36,113 nucleotides of DNA from an uncultured Lentisphaerota bacterium (GTDB taxonomy: Bacteria; Verrucomicrobiota; Lentisphaeria; Victivallales; UBA1829), in contig ONQZ01000042.1 in the NCBI GenBank assembly GCA_900320095.1, forward strand, positions 1 through 36,113, in the 5' to 3' direction. The notes beneath the pieces were generated by a model, which saw only the letters and a program-made list of their open reading frames with translations, made no database searches and had not been told where the DNA came from. The position numbers and the translations under genes are program-made. This document shows positions 16,801-25,546 of the stretch, piece by piece (position 1 is the stretch's first letter; each line of letters opens with the position of its first letter).

Positions 16801-17106
16801 ATTACGGGCCTCGGCTCGAACGGCATCCATGCCCCGCTTCACAACAGCCGGTTCAATCCCACCGGTTTTTCCGTCCCCGGGATGCAGGCGCAGGGGCCGG
16901 ATGACAGGGGCAGGGAATACAGCTATACCGACACGCTTTTCCCGAAACGCGACAAGACGCCGCCTCTTTATTGTTTTGTCGACTCCATCTTCGCCATCGG
17001 CATGGATGAAGGTACCGTGATCCATCAGGCCGAAACCATGGCCGCGTTCGGCCTTCTTCTCCCCGATGTGAAGACGCCTGCGGAAAAAGAGAAAAAAGAC
17101 AAATAA
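13747..17106 (+). CDS. GH9-type glycoside hydrolase with LamG insertion (body of a frameshifted gene)
   Basis: A long open frame paralogous to the protein at 9728-13360. The apparent start at 13747 is a TTG without ribosome site; the natural start is at 13581 in another frame, so the real product would need a repaired or bypassed frameshift. Domain order: rest of beta-domain 1, beta-domain 2 (MTVLGLRGLDSVGNG), CelD_N Ig-like domain (VNQVGYITS), first GH9 segment (AQRCGIALEPPYSDW), a LamG-like insertion (about 15180-15850) and the main (alpha/alpha)6 catalytic part. SGGHHDAGDYNPRSH retains both catalytic-site Asp residues (second at 15898-15900), and the candidate acid Glu is at 17008-17010. 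A charged Lys/Asp/Glu linker (about 14600-14720) replaces a shorter linker in the paralog. Without the 5' part it has no signal peptide. The substrate is unknown. Confidence 0.8.
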   Translation: MPTTSSGWRSAFVSEDDPEYAYERFIRPADVTYPNNHSVMELSVPDGFKSESKPANITEFKRETVDLKLHAPMRQGKTYAVVTRGSGSDVVSAGRAAYEFKFDAADIAKAPDVEHEPELRTMTVLGLRGLDSVGNGIIRLEFGPTFFCQKGYLLKHYHVTVNGEPVTVKAMGRRSQIDLYRPVGWPYSVLIQHDVFLQMDRVLKEGDRLRVEVDPAIVSGANTAEIVFSDKLSFSSAIKVNQVGYITSAVKTAEIGRWLGSFPDEAAILATASETEHFRDISADEIFFGASKGEKDDKEKNASRDKADPAKTDKVESVNSGTASVAAHEFAKSSLKYDAPPPFEIRDARTDEVVFSGQSVLSNPGNRSEGRAQYSGENVYEIDFTSFKTPGRYYIAVPGTGRSFEFSIASDVYDEAFQTAAYGVFAQRCGIALEPPYSDWRRIACHDHGIRLTTQRRIDGGEHINAKKAVFEKNPSPDATVHPAIYAGPGLIAHFPFDGSAENTVPGGMALSPSKGTTQSFKTLPNLIWDGESNRVFETKSGRDNGWTGKLDCDRTKGITFHFWLRRTDAPKGNRFDGDVLTLRSGRSDSFRFYCNWGVPYYVFNGSRFYSDGRFGDDNWHSYSVSIGPDSGSGQWTCRLYRDGKLLKTASASNAFSPGDELTVGAVTNVGAEGCYFDEFRIYNRVLSDEEIAKLSERVEAVLPKLLTASGGHHDAGDYNPRSHIDVAQVLMDAYEVAPKKFYDGQLNIPEKGNGIPDILDEALWALRLWIGLQDEDGGVYNGTESDGDPNFFQTVELDPKGDFVFAKDSRGSLQFAGAMAQASRLLKRTGKNEMAADYLTRARRAYDWGVNHKPQTNDAKTFGSYYTAQLAYAAAQLFHTTGEDAYHQAFLDNTPWKKNPKAKIIPSDNSYDLTLAAYAYAAIPPSKADVTIHSDIIRAICEEADLYVNASNKAPYKFVRNPYAPINWGTGAYEHFLTVVWHAWAFADNKLKVKAYRDAMIKTADNTLGCNPLNLSWITGLGSNGIHAPLHNSRFNPTGFSVPGMQAQGPDDRGREYSYTDTLFPKRDKTPPLYCFVDSIFAIGMDEGTVIHQAETMAAFGLLLPDVKTPAEKEKKDK

Positions 17107-17133
17107 AAAAGCGCGGGATTTCGGGTCCCGCGC
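17105..17133 (-). terminator. Rho-independent terminator of the metK-ahcY operon (convergent with GH9)
   Basis: GCGCGGGA (17111-17118) pairs with TCCCGCGC (17126-17133) across a 7-nt loop. On the minus strand the stem is followed by TTTTTT (17105-17110), about 80 bp beyond the ahcY stop. It overlaps the end of the plus-strand GH9 frame and may also slow that transcript. Confidence 0.8.
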
Positions 17134-17215
17134 ATAAAATGATCCGTTCGAATCAATCTGCCGCTCCCGTTGAAACAGACGCGGACGGCGGATTCGTTTT
17201 GTCAGGATTTGCCGC

Positions 17216-18649
17216 TCAATAGCGGTAATCGTCCGGCTTGAAGGGGCCGGAGACCTTCACGCCGATGTAGTCGGCCTGTTCCTGCGTGAGCTTGGAGAGC
17301 TTTGCGCCGCACTTGGCGAGGTGGAGACGCGCGACTTCCTCGTCAAGCTTCTTCGGGATCAGGTAGACCTTCTTTTCGAGCTTCTTTCCGGCGATCTCGA
17401 TCTGGGCGAGGACCTGGTTCGAGAAGGAGCAGCTCATGACGAAGTTCGGGTGGCCGGTGGCGCAGCCGAGGTTGACCAGACGGCCCTCGGCGAGCAGGTA
17501 GATGCTGTGTCCGTCGGGGAAGGTGTACTTGTGGACGGGGCACTCGCAGCCCTTGATCTCGGTGACCTTGATGCCCTTGACCGCCTTCAGCCCCGCCACG
17601 TCGATCTCGTCGTCGAAGTGTCCGATGTTGCAGACGATGGCCTGGTCCTTCATCGCGGCCATGTGTTTGGCGGTGATGATGTGGCAGTTGCCGGTGCAGG
17701 TCACGTACACGTCGGCGGTCTTCAGCGCGTCCTCGATGCGGGCGACCTGGAATCCCGCCATGCACGCTTGAAGCGCGCAGATCGGGTCGACTTCGGTCAC
17801 GATGACGCGGGCGCGTTCGTTCTTCATCGCCTCGGCGCAGCCCTTGCCGACGTCGCCGTAGCCGCAGACCACGACCTGCTTGCCGGAGAGCAGCACGTCG
17901 AGCGCACGCTTGATCCCGTCGGGCAGGGAGTGGCGGCAGCCGTAGACGTTGTCGAACTTGGATTTCGTGACGGAGTCGTTCACGTTGATGGCGGGGAAGA
18001 GGAGATCGCCGGACTTCGCGAGCTGGATGAGGCGGTGGATGCCGGTGGTGGTCTCTTCGGAGACGCCCTTCATGTTCGCAGCGATCTTCTGCCAGAACTT
18101 GCGGTCTTTCTTCCGGACATCCTTCAGAATGGCGAAAACGGCCTTTTCGTCGGCGGATTTCGGAGCGGTCTTCAGGAAGGACGGATCAAGCTCGCCCTTC
18201 ACGCCCATGTGGATCAGGCCGGTGGCGTCGCCGCCGTCGTCCACGATCTGGTCCGGGCCCTTGCCGTCCGGCCAGATCATTGCCTTCATGACGAACTGCC
18301 AGTATTCCGGGATACTTTCGCCTTTGTACGCGAAGACGGGGATGCCGCGTTTCGCGATGGCGGCCGCGGCGTGGTCCTGCGTGGAGAAGATGTTGCAGGA
18401 GCACCAGCGGAGATCGGCGCCGAGTTCGGCGAGGGTCTCGATGAGGACGGCGGTCTGGATGGTCATGTGCAGGCAGCCCATGATGCGGATCCCGGCGAGC
18501 GGTTTGGACTTGCTGTATTTCTCGCGGATCGCCATGAGGCCGGGCATTTCGTACTCGGCGATCTCGATTTCCTTGCGTCCGAAGTCGGCGAGTCCGATGT
18601 CGCGGATCAGGTATTCGCCTTTGGTCTTCCGGGTTGTTTTCGTTGCCAT
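17216..18649 (-). CDS. ahcY: S-adenosyl-L-homocysteine hydrolase
   Basis: A protein of 477 residues. It reversibly splits S-adenosylhomocysteine into homocysteine and adenosine with tightly bound NAD, in the cytoplasm. Visible landmarks are [16 protein letters not shown] (about 58-73), [27 protein letters not shown] (catalytic Lys229), the NAD-binding [13 protein letters not shown] (261-273) and the conserved C-terminus ending KPDDYRY, which closes the neighbouring subunit's NAD site. It includes the roughly 40-residue insert common in bacterial forms. The ATG has an AAGGA site. It is the third gene of a metK-kinase-ahcY operon, removing the product inhibitor of methyltransferases. Confidence 0.97.
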   Translation of the reverse strand: MATKTTRKTKGEYLIRDIGLADFGRKEIEIAEYEMPGLMAIREKYSKSKPLAGIRIMGCLHMTIQTAVLIETLAELGADLRWCSCNIFSTQDHAAAAIAKRGIPVFAYKGESIPEYWQFVMKAMIWPDGKGPDQIVDDGGDATGLIHMGVKGELDPSFLKTAPKSADEKAVFAILKDVRKKDRKFWQKIAANMKGVSEETTTGIHRLIQLAKSGDLLFPAINVNDSVTKSKFDNVYGCRHSLPDGIKRALDVLLSGKQVVVCGYGDVGKGCAEAMKNERARVIVTEVDPICALQACMAGFQVARIEDALKTADVYVTCTGNCHIITAKHMAAMKDQAIVCNIGHFDDEIDVAGLKAVKGIKVTEIKGCECPVHKYTFPDGHSIYLLAEGRLVNLGCATGHPNFVMSCSFSNQVLAQIEIAGKKLEKKVYLIPKKLDEEVARLHLAKCGAKLSKLTQEQADYIGVKVSGPFKPDDYRY

Positions 18650-18694
18650 TGTGAGGGTCCTTTTCGTTGGTGTTGTTATGTGATTGGAGAAAGT

Positions 18695-19708
18695 TCAGAT
18701 CAGGGGGCGGATCGTTTCGCGCAGTTCGCGCCAGCGGTCTTCCGGCAGACGCGCGCCGAAATGCGACACGGCGGCCGCGCCGAGGATGGAGCCGATGCGT
18801 CCGCAGACTTCCGGCGCGGCGTGGTGCAGCCACCCGAACAGGAATCCCGCCTGCCAGAGGTCGCCCGCGCCCGTCGCATCGACCGGGTTCGCGGATTCCG
18901 GCGCGATCCGGACCGTGCGGCCGTCCATGCGGACGACCGAACCGAGCGCGCCGAGCTTGACGGCGGCGACGGGGCAGAGTTTCGCGAGGGCGTCGAGCAT
19001 GGCTTCCGGATCGCTGGTCCCGGCGAATTCCGCCGCCTCCAGTTCGTTCGCGAACACGATGTCGACGTAGTTGCTCAGATACTCGCGGATTTCATCGCGG
19101 TATTCGCGCACGATCCCGTAGGCCGCCAGGTCGAAGCTCACGGGGATACTCGCGTTTTTCGCCTGTTCGAAGAGCCGGGGCAGGAATGCCCGGTCGTTCA
19201 GGCCGCAGAGGTAGCCCTCGGTGTGCAGAAGAGATGCGCCCTCCAGGTCGGACGGCAGGATTCCGTCCGCGCGCATTTCGGCGGCCGCGCCGAGGTCGGT
19301 CACCATGGAGCGGTCGGCGTCGGGCGAGACCAGGCTCAGGCAGCGTCCCGTGTGCTTGGAGGGATGGTATTTGAACGAATGGATGCCGCCGCCTGATTCC
19401 GCGAAGGTGTCGCGGTAGTACACGCCGTCGTCGTCGAGGCCGAGCCAGCCGAGGAAACGCGTCTCGCAGCCGAGTTCGGAGAGTCCGCAGAGGAGATTTC
19501 CGGTCGAGCCGCCCGGCGCTTTTTCCAGCTGGAAACCGCGTTCGTGGAGCCGCCGGATGAGCTCGTCCAGACGTGCGGCGTCGACCCAGGTGGTGTTGCC
19601 GCGTCCGTCGGGCAGTTCGCGTGCCAGAAACCCGTCGTCGACGCGGACCAGCAGATCGACGATCGCGGTTCCCGCGCCGAGGACTGCGGCAGACTGGCTG
19701 TTGTTCAT
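18695..19708 (-). CDS. PfkB-family carbohydrate/nucleoside kinase, probable adenosine kinase
   Basis: A ribokinase-fold kinase of 337 residues. The second PfkB signature is visible as NPVDATGAGDLWQAGFL (catalytic Asp283, anion hole GAG), with an N-terminal APGGSTGNLLCGLSELG substrate-region motif (64-80) and TEGYLCG. Sequences of this type are usually labelled adenosine kinase or sugar kinase. Its position between metK and ahcY makes adenosine the most sensible substrate: it would pull the reversible AhcY reaction forward by turning adenosine into AMP. This is inference from context. Only a weak GGGG precedes the ATG, and the gene starts 21 nt after the metK stop. Confidence 0.88.
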   Translation of the reverse strand: MNNSQSAAVLGAGTAIVDLLVRVDDGFLARELPDGRGNTTWVDAARLDELIRRLHERGFQLEKAPGGSTGNLLCGLSELGCETRFLGWLGLDDDGVYYRDTFAESGGGIHSFKYHPSKHTGRCLSLVSPDADRSMVTDLGAAAEMRADGILPSDLEGASLLHTEGYLCGLNDRAFLPRLFEQAKNASIPVSFDLAAYGIVREYRDEIREYLSNYVDIVFANELEAAEFAGTSDPEAMLDALAKLCPVAAVKLGALGSVVRMDGRTVRIAPESANPVDATGAGDLWQAGFLFGWLHHAAPEVCGRIGSILGAAAVSHFGARLPEDRWRELRETIRPLI

Positions 19709-19729
19709 CCCGGAATGCCCCGCGCGAGG

Positions 19730-20914
19730 TCAATCCGCGTATTTTTTCGCGGCGGCGAGGAGCGCGTCGACCTTGTCGGTGGCTTCCCACGGGAATCCGT
19801 CGCGCCCGAAGTGACCGTAGGCCGCGGTCTGACGGTAGGTCCAGCCCTTGCGTTCCTTCAGTCCGAGCGTGGCGGTGATGCCCGCCGGGGTCATGTCGAA
19901 GACGTCGCGGACAGCCTTTTCCAGTGCAGCGTCGCTCAGTTTGCCGGTGCCGAAGGTGTCGACGAAGATGGAGACCGGTTCGGTCACGCCGATGGCGTAC
20001 GCCACCTGGATCTGGCACTGGTCGGCGAGTCCGGCCTTCACGATGTTCTTGGCGATGTAGCGGCACATGTAGGCCGCGGAACGGTCCACTTTCGAGGGAT
20101 CTTTGCCGGAGAAGGCGCCGCCGCCGTGCAGGCCGCGTCCGCCGTAGGTGTCGACGATGATCTTGCGTCCGGTGAGGCCGGTGTCGCCCGCGGGGCCGCC
20201 GATCACGAAGTTGCCGGTCGGGTTCACGAAGTACACGGTCTTTTCCGTCAGGAATTCGGCCGGGATCACGTCCGCCGCGACCTTCTTCACGAGGGCTTCG
20301 AGCTGGGCGCGCGTGGCGTCCTTCGTGTGCTGCGTGGAGACGACGATCGTTTCAATGGCGACGGGCTTGCCGTCAACATAGCGGAAAGACACCTGGCTCT
20401 TCGCGTCGGGCCGGAGGAACGCGTATTTCTGCGGCTCGGTCTTGCGAAGACGCGCGAGCTCGGCGACGATGCGGTGCGCATAGTAGATCGGGGCGGGCAT
20501 CAGTGCGTCGGTTTCGGTGCAGGCGAATCCGAACATCATGCCCTGGTCGCCCGCGCCCTGCGCCTTGTTTTCGCCGGCGTCGACGCCCTGCGCGATGTCG
20601 GCGGACTGCTTGTGGATCTTCAGCAGGACTTCCGCAGTGTCGGCGTCGAATCCGATCTCGGGATCGGTGTAGCCGATGTCGCGCACCACGCCGCGGGCGA
20701 TCTTTTCCCAGTCGACGTTCGCGTTGGTTCTGATCTCGCCCGCGAGCACGATGAAGTCCGTGGTGCAGAGCGTTTCGATCGCCACATGGCTTTCCTTGTC
20801 CTGCTCCAGACAGGCGTCGAGGATTGCGTCGGAAATCTGGTCCGCGACTTTGTCGGGATGGCCTTCAGAGACGGATTCGGAGGTGAACAGGTAATCTTTT
20901 TTGAGCTGGTTCAT
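19730..20914 (-). CDS. metK: S-adenosylmethionine synthetase
   Basis: A protein of 394 residues, the standard MetK length. It makes SAM from methionine and ATP, releasing phosphate and diphosphate. Motifs include [20 protein letters not shown] (ATP/Mg site near the N-terminus), [12 protein letters not shown] (the family hexapeptide) and the P-loop-like [20 protein letters not shown]. It is the first gene of the operon with the PfkB kinase and ahcY. The ribosome site is poor (no AGGAG within 15 nt), and the leader of about 70 nt shows no SAM riboswitch I can recognise. The promoter is at 20992-21020. Confidence 0.97.
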   Translation of the reverse strand: MNQLKKDYLFTSESVSEGHPDKVADQISDAILDACLEQDKESHVAIETLCTTDFIVLAGEIRTNANVDWEKIARGVVRDIGYTDPEIGFDADTAEVLLKIHKQSADIAQGVDAGENKAQGAGDQGMMFGFACTETDALMPAPIYYAHRIVAELARLRKTEPQKYAFLRPDAKSQVSFRYVDGKPVAIETIVVSTQHTKDATRAQLEALVKKVAADVIPAEFLTEKTVYFVNPTGNFVIGGPAGDTGLTGRKIIVDTYGGRGLHGGGAFSGKDPSKVDRSAAYMCRYIAKNIVKAGLADQCQIQVAYAIGVTEPVSIFVDTFGTGKLSDAALEKAVRDVFDMTPAGITATLGLKERKGWTYRQTAAYGHFGRDGFPWEATDKVDALLAAAKKYAD

Positions 20915-20991
20915 GATGATGGTTCTTTATGGGTAAAGAGTAAAGATGACTGACGGATTCCGGCCGGCGGACGATAAAAACGGCAATAAAT

Positions 20992-21020
20992 AATATAGCA
21001 CACCCCCGCGAGTAATACAA
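20992..21020 (-). promoter_or_regulatory. sigma70-like promoter for the metK operon
   Basis: On the minus strand TTGTAT (21015-21020), 17 bp, TATATT (20992-20997), with an extended -10 (TGC just before). It gives a 5' leader of about 70 nt. Confidence 0.75.
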
Positions 21021-21109
21021 ACTAGAGGGACGAATAATTCCGTTTTTTACCGATACGGCTGTGTCGGGCTGTCGCTCGGGCACACTCTGTATCAGCATCA
21101 CTAGCGGTG

Positions 21110-21153
21110 TCAGATGCTGAAGAGCGAGCCGATCTTCTTGCCGAGCAGGACGG
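21110..21153 (-). pseudogene. remnant of the 3' end of a second ABC permease gene
   Basis: The 42 bases at 21112-21153 repeat the last codons of the intact permease (21226-21267) with three mismatches. On the minus strand they read VLLGKKIGSLFSI then stop (TGA, 21110-21112), against VLLGKRIGSLFSI with a TAG stop in the intact gene. The substitutions are compatible with a once-functional paralog. The 70 bp between the copies show no further similarity. The rest of 20915-21223 holds the metK promoter and no other gene that I can see. Confidence 0.6.
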
Positions 21154-21223
21154 CCGGGAGGACAAGTCCTCCACTGAAGTTGTGCCTTGCTCCGCGACGG
21201 CACGAAATCACGAACTCACGATG

Positions 21224-22891
21224 CTAGATGCTGAAGAGCGAGCCGATCCTCTTGCCGAGTAGGACGGACGCGGCGGCAAGGATGGACGCCAGGAAGCACA
21301 TCGACCACACGCCGAACGCCGCGGCAGTGTACGGACCCGCGCCGAGATACTGCGACAGCTCGTAGATCGCCTTCGTGATCGGGTAGAATTCGGCCTTTTG
21401 CGCGAGGATCAGGGAGTCGGAGACCTCCATCATGGAGAAGCTGAACGCGAACAGCGCGCCGACGACCAGGTTCGCCGCCACGAGCGGGAGCGTGATCTTC
21501 ATCAGCGTGCGTCCATAGCCCGCTCCGGCGTTCCGCGCGGCGCGTTCGAGTTCCTCCGGCGTCTGGTCGAGTCCGCCCGCGACGGACCTCAGGACATACG
21601 GCACGCGCCGGACGGCGTAGGCGATCGCGAGCAGGAAGACCGGATTCGCGACGGGGTCGAACAGCATGTGCGCCCAGCGGTAGCGGATGGACATGCCGAG
21701 GAACCCGACCGCCATCACGACGCCGGGGATCATGAGCGGGGTCATGGCGACGAGGTCGAGCAGCCAGCCGAACTTGAGGCGGCTCCGGCGGGTCAGGAAT
21801 GCCGTCAGCACGCCCGCGGCGAGCGCCAGCGCCGTGGCGAGAAGCGCGTATTTCAGGCTGTTCACGATGCTCGGCACGACCAGATGGTCGCCGAGGGCGT
21901 TCCGGTAGTGCATCAGCGAGAAGTGTTCCGGCAGGATCGTCCCGCTCCAGCTCGCGGAGGACGCGATCAGCACGAGGCAGATGTGCGGCAGGGACGCGAT
22001 GAACGTGAATCCGACGAAGACCGCGAGCGGGAGCCAGCGGGCGGGGCCGGTCAGTTTCCGCGCGGAAGCGCCCGGCGTGCCCTTCGCGACCGAGGCCGCC
22101 GTGCCGCGTCCGAGCAGGAGCTTCGCGCCGAGGTAGAGCAGGCACGAGACGGCGAGCGTGATAATGACGAGGGAATACGCGGCGGGATTGGTGCCGAGTT
22201 CGGTCACGCCGTTGAAGATCTGGACCGGCGTCACGGTGTTGTACCCGAACATGAGCGGGGTGCCGAGTTCTGTGAACGCCCAGATGAGCACGATGCTGCC
22301 GCCCGCGAGAAGCCCCGGACGGAGCATGGGGAGCGTGATGCGGCGGAACCTCTGCCACGGACCCGCGCCGGCGTTGCGGGAGGATTCGAGCAGGGACGGG
22401 TCGATGTTGCCGAACGCCGTGACGAGGTTGAGGTAGGCGATCGGGTACAGGTGCAGCGCCTGGATCACGCAGACGCTCCAGAACCGTCCGCTTCCGCCGA
22501 GCCAGTCGACCGGAGGCAGCCCGAGCGCGCCGAGGATGCTGTTCAGCAGGCCGTAATGCCCGAGGAGCTGCTGAAATCCGAGCGCGCCGACGAACGGCGG
22601 CAGGATCATCGGCGCCATCATCATCACGGAGCAGGCGGTCTTGCCGGGGAAATCGTACTTGTCGTAGAGCGCGGCGAGCGGGATGGAGATCAGGAAGACG
22701 AGGAGCGTGGTCACGGCGGCGACCGCGAGCGAGTTCAGCATGCCCTGGAGATACAGGCGGCTGCGGAAGACTTCACGCATGACCGCCGGGTCGCAGCCCT
22801 CCGCCACGACCGTGAAGAGCGGCAGGAAGAGGAACAGCGCGAAGAAGGTCAGGACCGCGAGCGCGAGGAAGAGGGAGAGGAAGCGTTTCAT
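21224..22891 (-). CDS. ABC transporter permease, fused two-domain (FbpB-like)
   Basis: A protein of 555 residues from the ATG at 22891. The longer frame extends upstream into the substrate-binding gene and is not real: from 22891 the protein begins MKRFLSLFLALAVLTFFALF, a normal first helix, and the ATG overlaps the previous stop by 4 bp. It has about 12 membrane segments in two BPD_transp_1 halves, each with an EAA loop (ESSRNAGAGPWQRFRRITLP and ERAARNAGAGYGRTLMKITL). This fused layout is typical of ferric-iron permeases (FbpB/SfuB) and some related importers. It works with the ATPase and binding protein upstream. The substrate could be Fe(III) or another small anion or complex. Confidence 0.93.
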   Translation of the reverse strand: MKRFLSLFLALAVLTFFALFLFLPLFTVVAEGCDPAVMREVFRSRLYLQGMLNSLAVAAVTTLLVFLISIPLAALYDKYDFPGKTACSVMMMAPMILPPFVGALGFQQLLGHYGLLNSILGALGLPPVDWLGGSGRFWSVCVIQALHLYPIAYLNLVTAFGNIDPSLLESSRNAGAGPWQRFRRITLPMLRPGLLAGGSIVLIWAFTELGTPLMFGYNTVTPVQIFNGVTELGTNPAAYSLVIITLAVSCLLYLGAKLLLGRGTAASVAKGTPGASARKLTGPARWLPLAVFVGFTFIASLPHICLVLIASSASWSGTILPEHFSLMHYRNALGDHLVVPSIVNSLKYALLATALALAAGVLTAFLTRRSRLKFGWLLDLVAMTPLMIPGVVMAVGFLGMSIRYRWAHMLFDPVANPVFLLAIAYAVRRVPYVLRSVAGGLDQTPEELERAARNAGAGYGRTLMKITLPLVAANLVVGALFAFSFSMMEVSDSLILAQKAEFYPITKAIYELSQYLGAGPYTAAAFGVWSMCFLASILAAASVLLGKRIGSLFSI

Positions 22892-24438
22892 TTCGGCGCG
22901 GCTCCTTTCTTCCGGGCGAGTTTCACGGCGCGCAGATAGCTTGCGCGGGCAGTCTCGGTCCAGCGTGTGCGCGCGGCGGCCGCTTCGGCGGGCGTGCCGC
23001 TCAGGAGTTTCGCCTCGTCCGCGGCGTTTTCGTACGGCACGGGGAGCGAGAGGAGTTCCGCCATAGCTTCCGGATTTGCCTCGGGTCCGCCGTTGTCGAG
23101 GATGGCTTTCCAGGCGGCGCGCAGGTCGTCCTCCGGGTCGAGCGCCGCGCACTTGATGAGCACGCGGATGAGGCTGAAATAACGCCCGGTCCAGGCGGAA
23201 TTGTATTCGAACGTGCCGCCGAGGTCGTAGGGGCGGTAGTCGGGCAGGGCGAGCTCGTCTTTCGGAAGTTCGAGCGGGGAATCCTTGCGGACGGTCGGGC
23301 GGAGCTGGACGTATTTGACCGGGCCGCCGGGCGTGCCGGGTTTCAGGAGCCAGATCGCCGCGCCCTCCTTCGAGAGCAGGAAGTCGATGAAATCCTTCGC
23401 GGCGTCGGGATTCGGCGCGCCGCGCAGGAGCTGGATCGGATCGGCGGTAACGGCCGTTCCGCCGCGCGGCATCACATAAGTCATGGTCGGTTCGCCGGTC
23501 CTCTGCCGCGCCCATTCCGCCTCGCTGAACCCGTAGAAGTCGATGCAGATGCCTGCCGCCGCCTCGCCGGAGGAAACGTCGCGCACGACCTTGCCCGCGC
23601 TGTCGGCGATGGAGCGCGCGTTCGCGGTGAGGAGCTTGATGCGGCGGAACCCTTCGAGCCAGCCCTTTTCCGGGCCGAGTTCGGCCATCGCCTGCTGGAG
23701 GATCATCTCGTAGCACTTCGTGATGGAGCCGGATTTGGTCGGGTCGGCGAGCACGAGCGAGCCGAAGAACGCCGGATCGGTGAGGTCGGTCCAGTTCTGC
23801 GGCGGCTCGACGCCGAGTTCGCGGATGCGCCGGAAATTGTACGCGATGCCGAACGAGGAAAGGCAGTAGCCATAGTAGCGGCCCTCCGGGTCGTAGATCT
23901 GCTCGCCCGCGAAGTTCATGGGGATGACGTCGTCGGCGAACCAGTCGGGGTGGCGTTCCTTCACGCCCGCGTCAACCGCGTAGCCGATCGAGGCGAATTT
24001 CGCCTGGTCGTAGGTGCCGCCGCCGAAGAAGAGGTCGATGCCGATGCCGATATTGGATTCGAGCAGGAGCTTGCGCGCCGGATGGTCGGCCGCCGTGAGC
24101 TTGGAATTCTTGAACGCCGCTGCCGTTTCGCGGTCCCATTCCAGACCTTTTTCGAGCGCGTACAGGCGGAATTCCGCCTCGAACCGGTCGTTGATGTACC
24201 GCACGATGTCGCTGGTGCCGCCGGGGCTGCGCCAGTCGATTTTGATGTCGCGCCCGCGGTGCTCCCGGTACCATTTGCGGAACGTCTGTTCGAACTCGTA
24301 CTTGATCTGCTCCGAGTTCGGTGTGATGATTACGAGGCTTTCCGGCGCGTCCGGGCTCCAGTCGGCGGACGGCCTGAGCACGAGCGGGAGGATGATGAGC
24401 AGGATCGGGACTGCCAGCGCGAGGACGAGACGTTTCAT
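22888..24438 (-). CDS. ABC transporter extracellular substrate-binding protein (FbpA-like)
   Basis: A protein of 516 residues with an N-terminal hydrophobic segment (about 4-22, signal or uncleaved anchor; no clear lipobox). It resembles type-II periplasmic binding proteins of the Fe(III)/putrescine/thiamine class: SLVIITPNSEQIKYEFEQTF at the start of the mature fold, SSFGIAYNFRRIRELG, ADPTKSGSITKCYEMI and PNPDAAKDFIDFLLSKEGA. It is well over 100 residues longer than usual FbpA, with an extra segment near residues 80-110 and a long C-terminal extension after about 400. The usual Tyr-Tyr iron ligands cannot be placed with certainty, so iron is only one possibility. The stop overlaps the permease start by 4 bp. 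Confidence 0.88.
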   Translation of the reverse strand: MKRLVLALAVPILLIILPLVLRPSADWSPDAPESLVIITPNSEQIKYEFEQTFRKWYREHRGRDIKIDWRSPGGTSDIVRYINDRFEAEFRLYALEKGLEWDRETAAAFKNSKLTAADHPARKLLLESNIGIGIDLFFGGGTYDQAKFASIGYAVDAGVKERHPDWFADDVIPMNFAGEQIYDPEGRYYGYCLSSFGIAYNFRRIRELGVEPPQNWTDLTDPAFFGSLVLADPTKSGSITKCYEMILQQAMAELGPEKGWLEGFRRIKLLTANARSIADSAGKVVRDVSSGEAAAGICIDFYGFSEAEWARQRTGEPTMTYVMPRGGTAVTADPIQLLRGAPNPDAAKDFIDFLLSKEGAAIWLLKPGTPGGPVKYVQLRPTVRKDSPLELPKDELALPDYRPYDLGGTFEYNSAWTGRYFSLIRVLIKCAALDPEDDLRAAWKAILDNGGPEANPEAMAELLSLPVPYENAADEAKLLSGTPAEAAAARTRWTETARASYLRAVKLARKKGAAPK

Positions 24439-24456
24439 TTTCTGGCTGCTCCGGCG

Positions 24457-25533
24457 TCAGCGGGCGTTGTCCGGCGGGAGAATCGCGATCGCATCCGGCG
24501 GGACGGCGCAGACGAGCTTGTCGCCGGGACGGCGTTCGGGCGCGGCGGGCTCGTTCGCGTGGAGCGTGAACCCGGAGGCGTCCAGCGTGAGACCGGTCGT
24601 TTCGCCGAGGAAAACGCTGTCGCGGACGATGCACGGGAAGGCGTTGGGGGACGCGGGATCGGTGCCGGGGCGGACGGCTTCCGGGCGGATCATGAGCGTG
24701 CAAACGTCATTCTGCGCGGGCTGGACGGGCTGCCCTTCGAGGCGGACGCGGAGCTCGCCCATCGGCGTCTCAAAGAGCGCGAAGCCGTCTTCGATGCGCA
24801 GACATTTCGCCTCCGGGAAATCGGCGTCGCCGAGGAACGCCGCGGTGAACTTGTTCGCCGGGCGCGTGTAGAGCGTGCGCGGCGCGTCGAGCTGGAGGAT
24901 CGCGCCGTCCTTCATGACGGCGATGCGGTCGCCCACGCTGAGCGCTTCGCGGCGGTCGTGCGTGACGTAGAGGGCGGTGAGGCGGCGTTCCTTGCAGATG
25001 CGGCGGATCTCGGTGCGCATGAGGTCGCGGAGGCGCGCGTCGAGGTTGGAAAGCGGTTCATCGAGCAGGAGGATGTCGCCTTTGAGTGCGAGTGCGCGGG
25101 CGAGGGCGACTCGCTGCTGCTGGCCGCCGGAAAGCTCGTTGACCTTGCGTTTCGCGAACTCCGCCATGCCGACGACTTCGAGCATCTCGTCGACAGTTTT
25201 TCTGATCTCGGTGCGCGGGAGCTTTTTGATCTTGAGCCCGAATTCGATGTTTTCGGCGACGTTCAGGTGCGGCCAGAGCGCGTAGTTCTGGAACACCATC
25301 GGGGTGTTGCGGGATTCCGGGGGCAGGGCGGAGACGTCGCGTCCGCCGAGTACGACGGAGCCGGCGTCCTGCCGGATCAGCCCGGCGACGATGCGCAGGA
25401 GCGTGGATTTGCCGCAACCGGAGGGGCCGAGCAGGAACATGAGTTCGCCGGGTTCGACGGAGAGGTCGACGCCGCGCAGGACGGGCGTCCTGCCGTAGGC
25501 TTTGGAGACGCCGCGGATTTCAAGCATAGCCAT
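24457..25533 (-). CDS. ABC transporter ATP-binding protein (FbpC/PotA-like)
   Basis: A protein of 358 residues. Walker A GPSGCGKST (36-44), Q-loop Gln82, signature LSGGQQQR (134-141), Walker B ILLLDEP (154-160) and switch His in THDRREAL are all intact. A C-terminal TOBE domain (about 240-350) is typical of iron, polyamine and sugar importers. It energises the permease at 21224-22891. The start could be the first Met or the third residue's Met (MLEIRG); the ribosome site is weak for either. It lies 13 nt after the unknown secreted gene and 18 nt before the binding-protein gene, so all four are one operon. Confidence 0.94.
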   Translation of the reverse strand: MAMLEIRGVSKAYGRTPVLRGVDLSVEPGELMFLLGPSGCGKSTLLRIVAGLIRQDAGSVVLGGRDVSALPPESRNTPMVFQNYALWPHLNVAENIEFGLKIKKLPRTEIRKTVDEMLEVVGMAEFAKRKVNELSGGQQQRVALARALALKGDILLLDEPLSNLDARLRDLMRTEIRRICKERRLTALYVTHDRREALSVGDRIAVMKDGAILQLDAPRTLYTRPANKFTAAFLGDADFPEAKCLRIEDGFALFETPMGELRVRLEGQPVQPAQNDVCTLMIRPEAVRPGTDPASPNAFPCIVRDSVFLGETTGLTLDASGFTLHANEPAAPERRPGDKLVCAVPPDAIAILPPDNAR

Positions 25534-25546
25534 GATCGTGCCCGGC

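Noticed and set aside
20915..20991. SAM-sensing riboswitch in the metK leader
   Set aside because: The leader is only about 70 nt and shows none of the SAM-I, SAM-II or SAH motifs I can recognise, nor a terminator.
21398..22939. Plus-strand open frame of 513 codons antisense to the permease
   Set aside because: Composition-driven shadow (Arg/Glu/Asp-rich); the minus strand encodes a clear ABC permease with overlapping operon starts.
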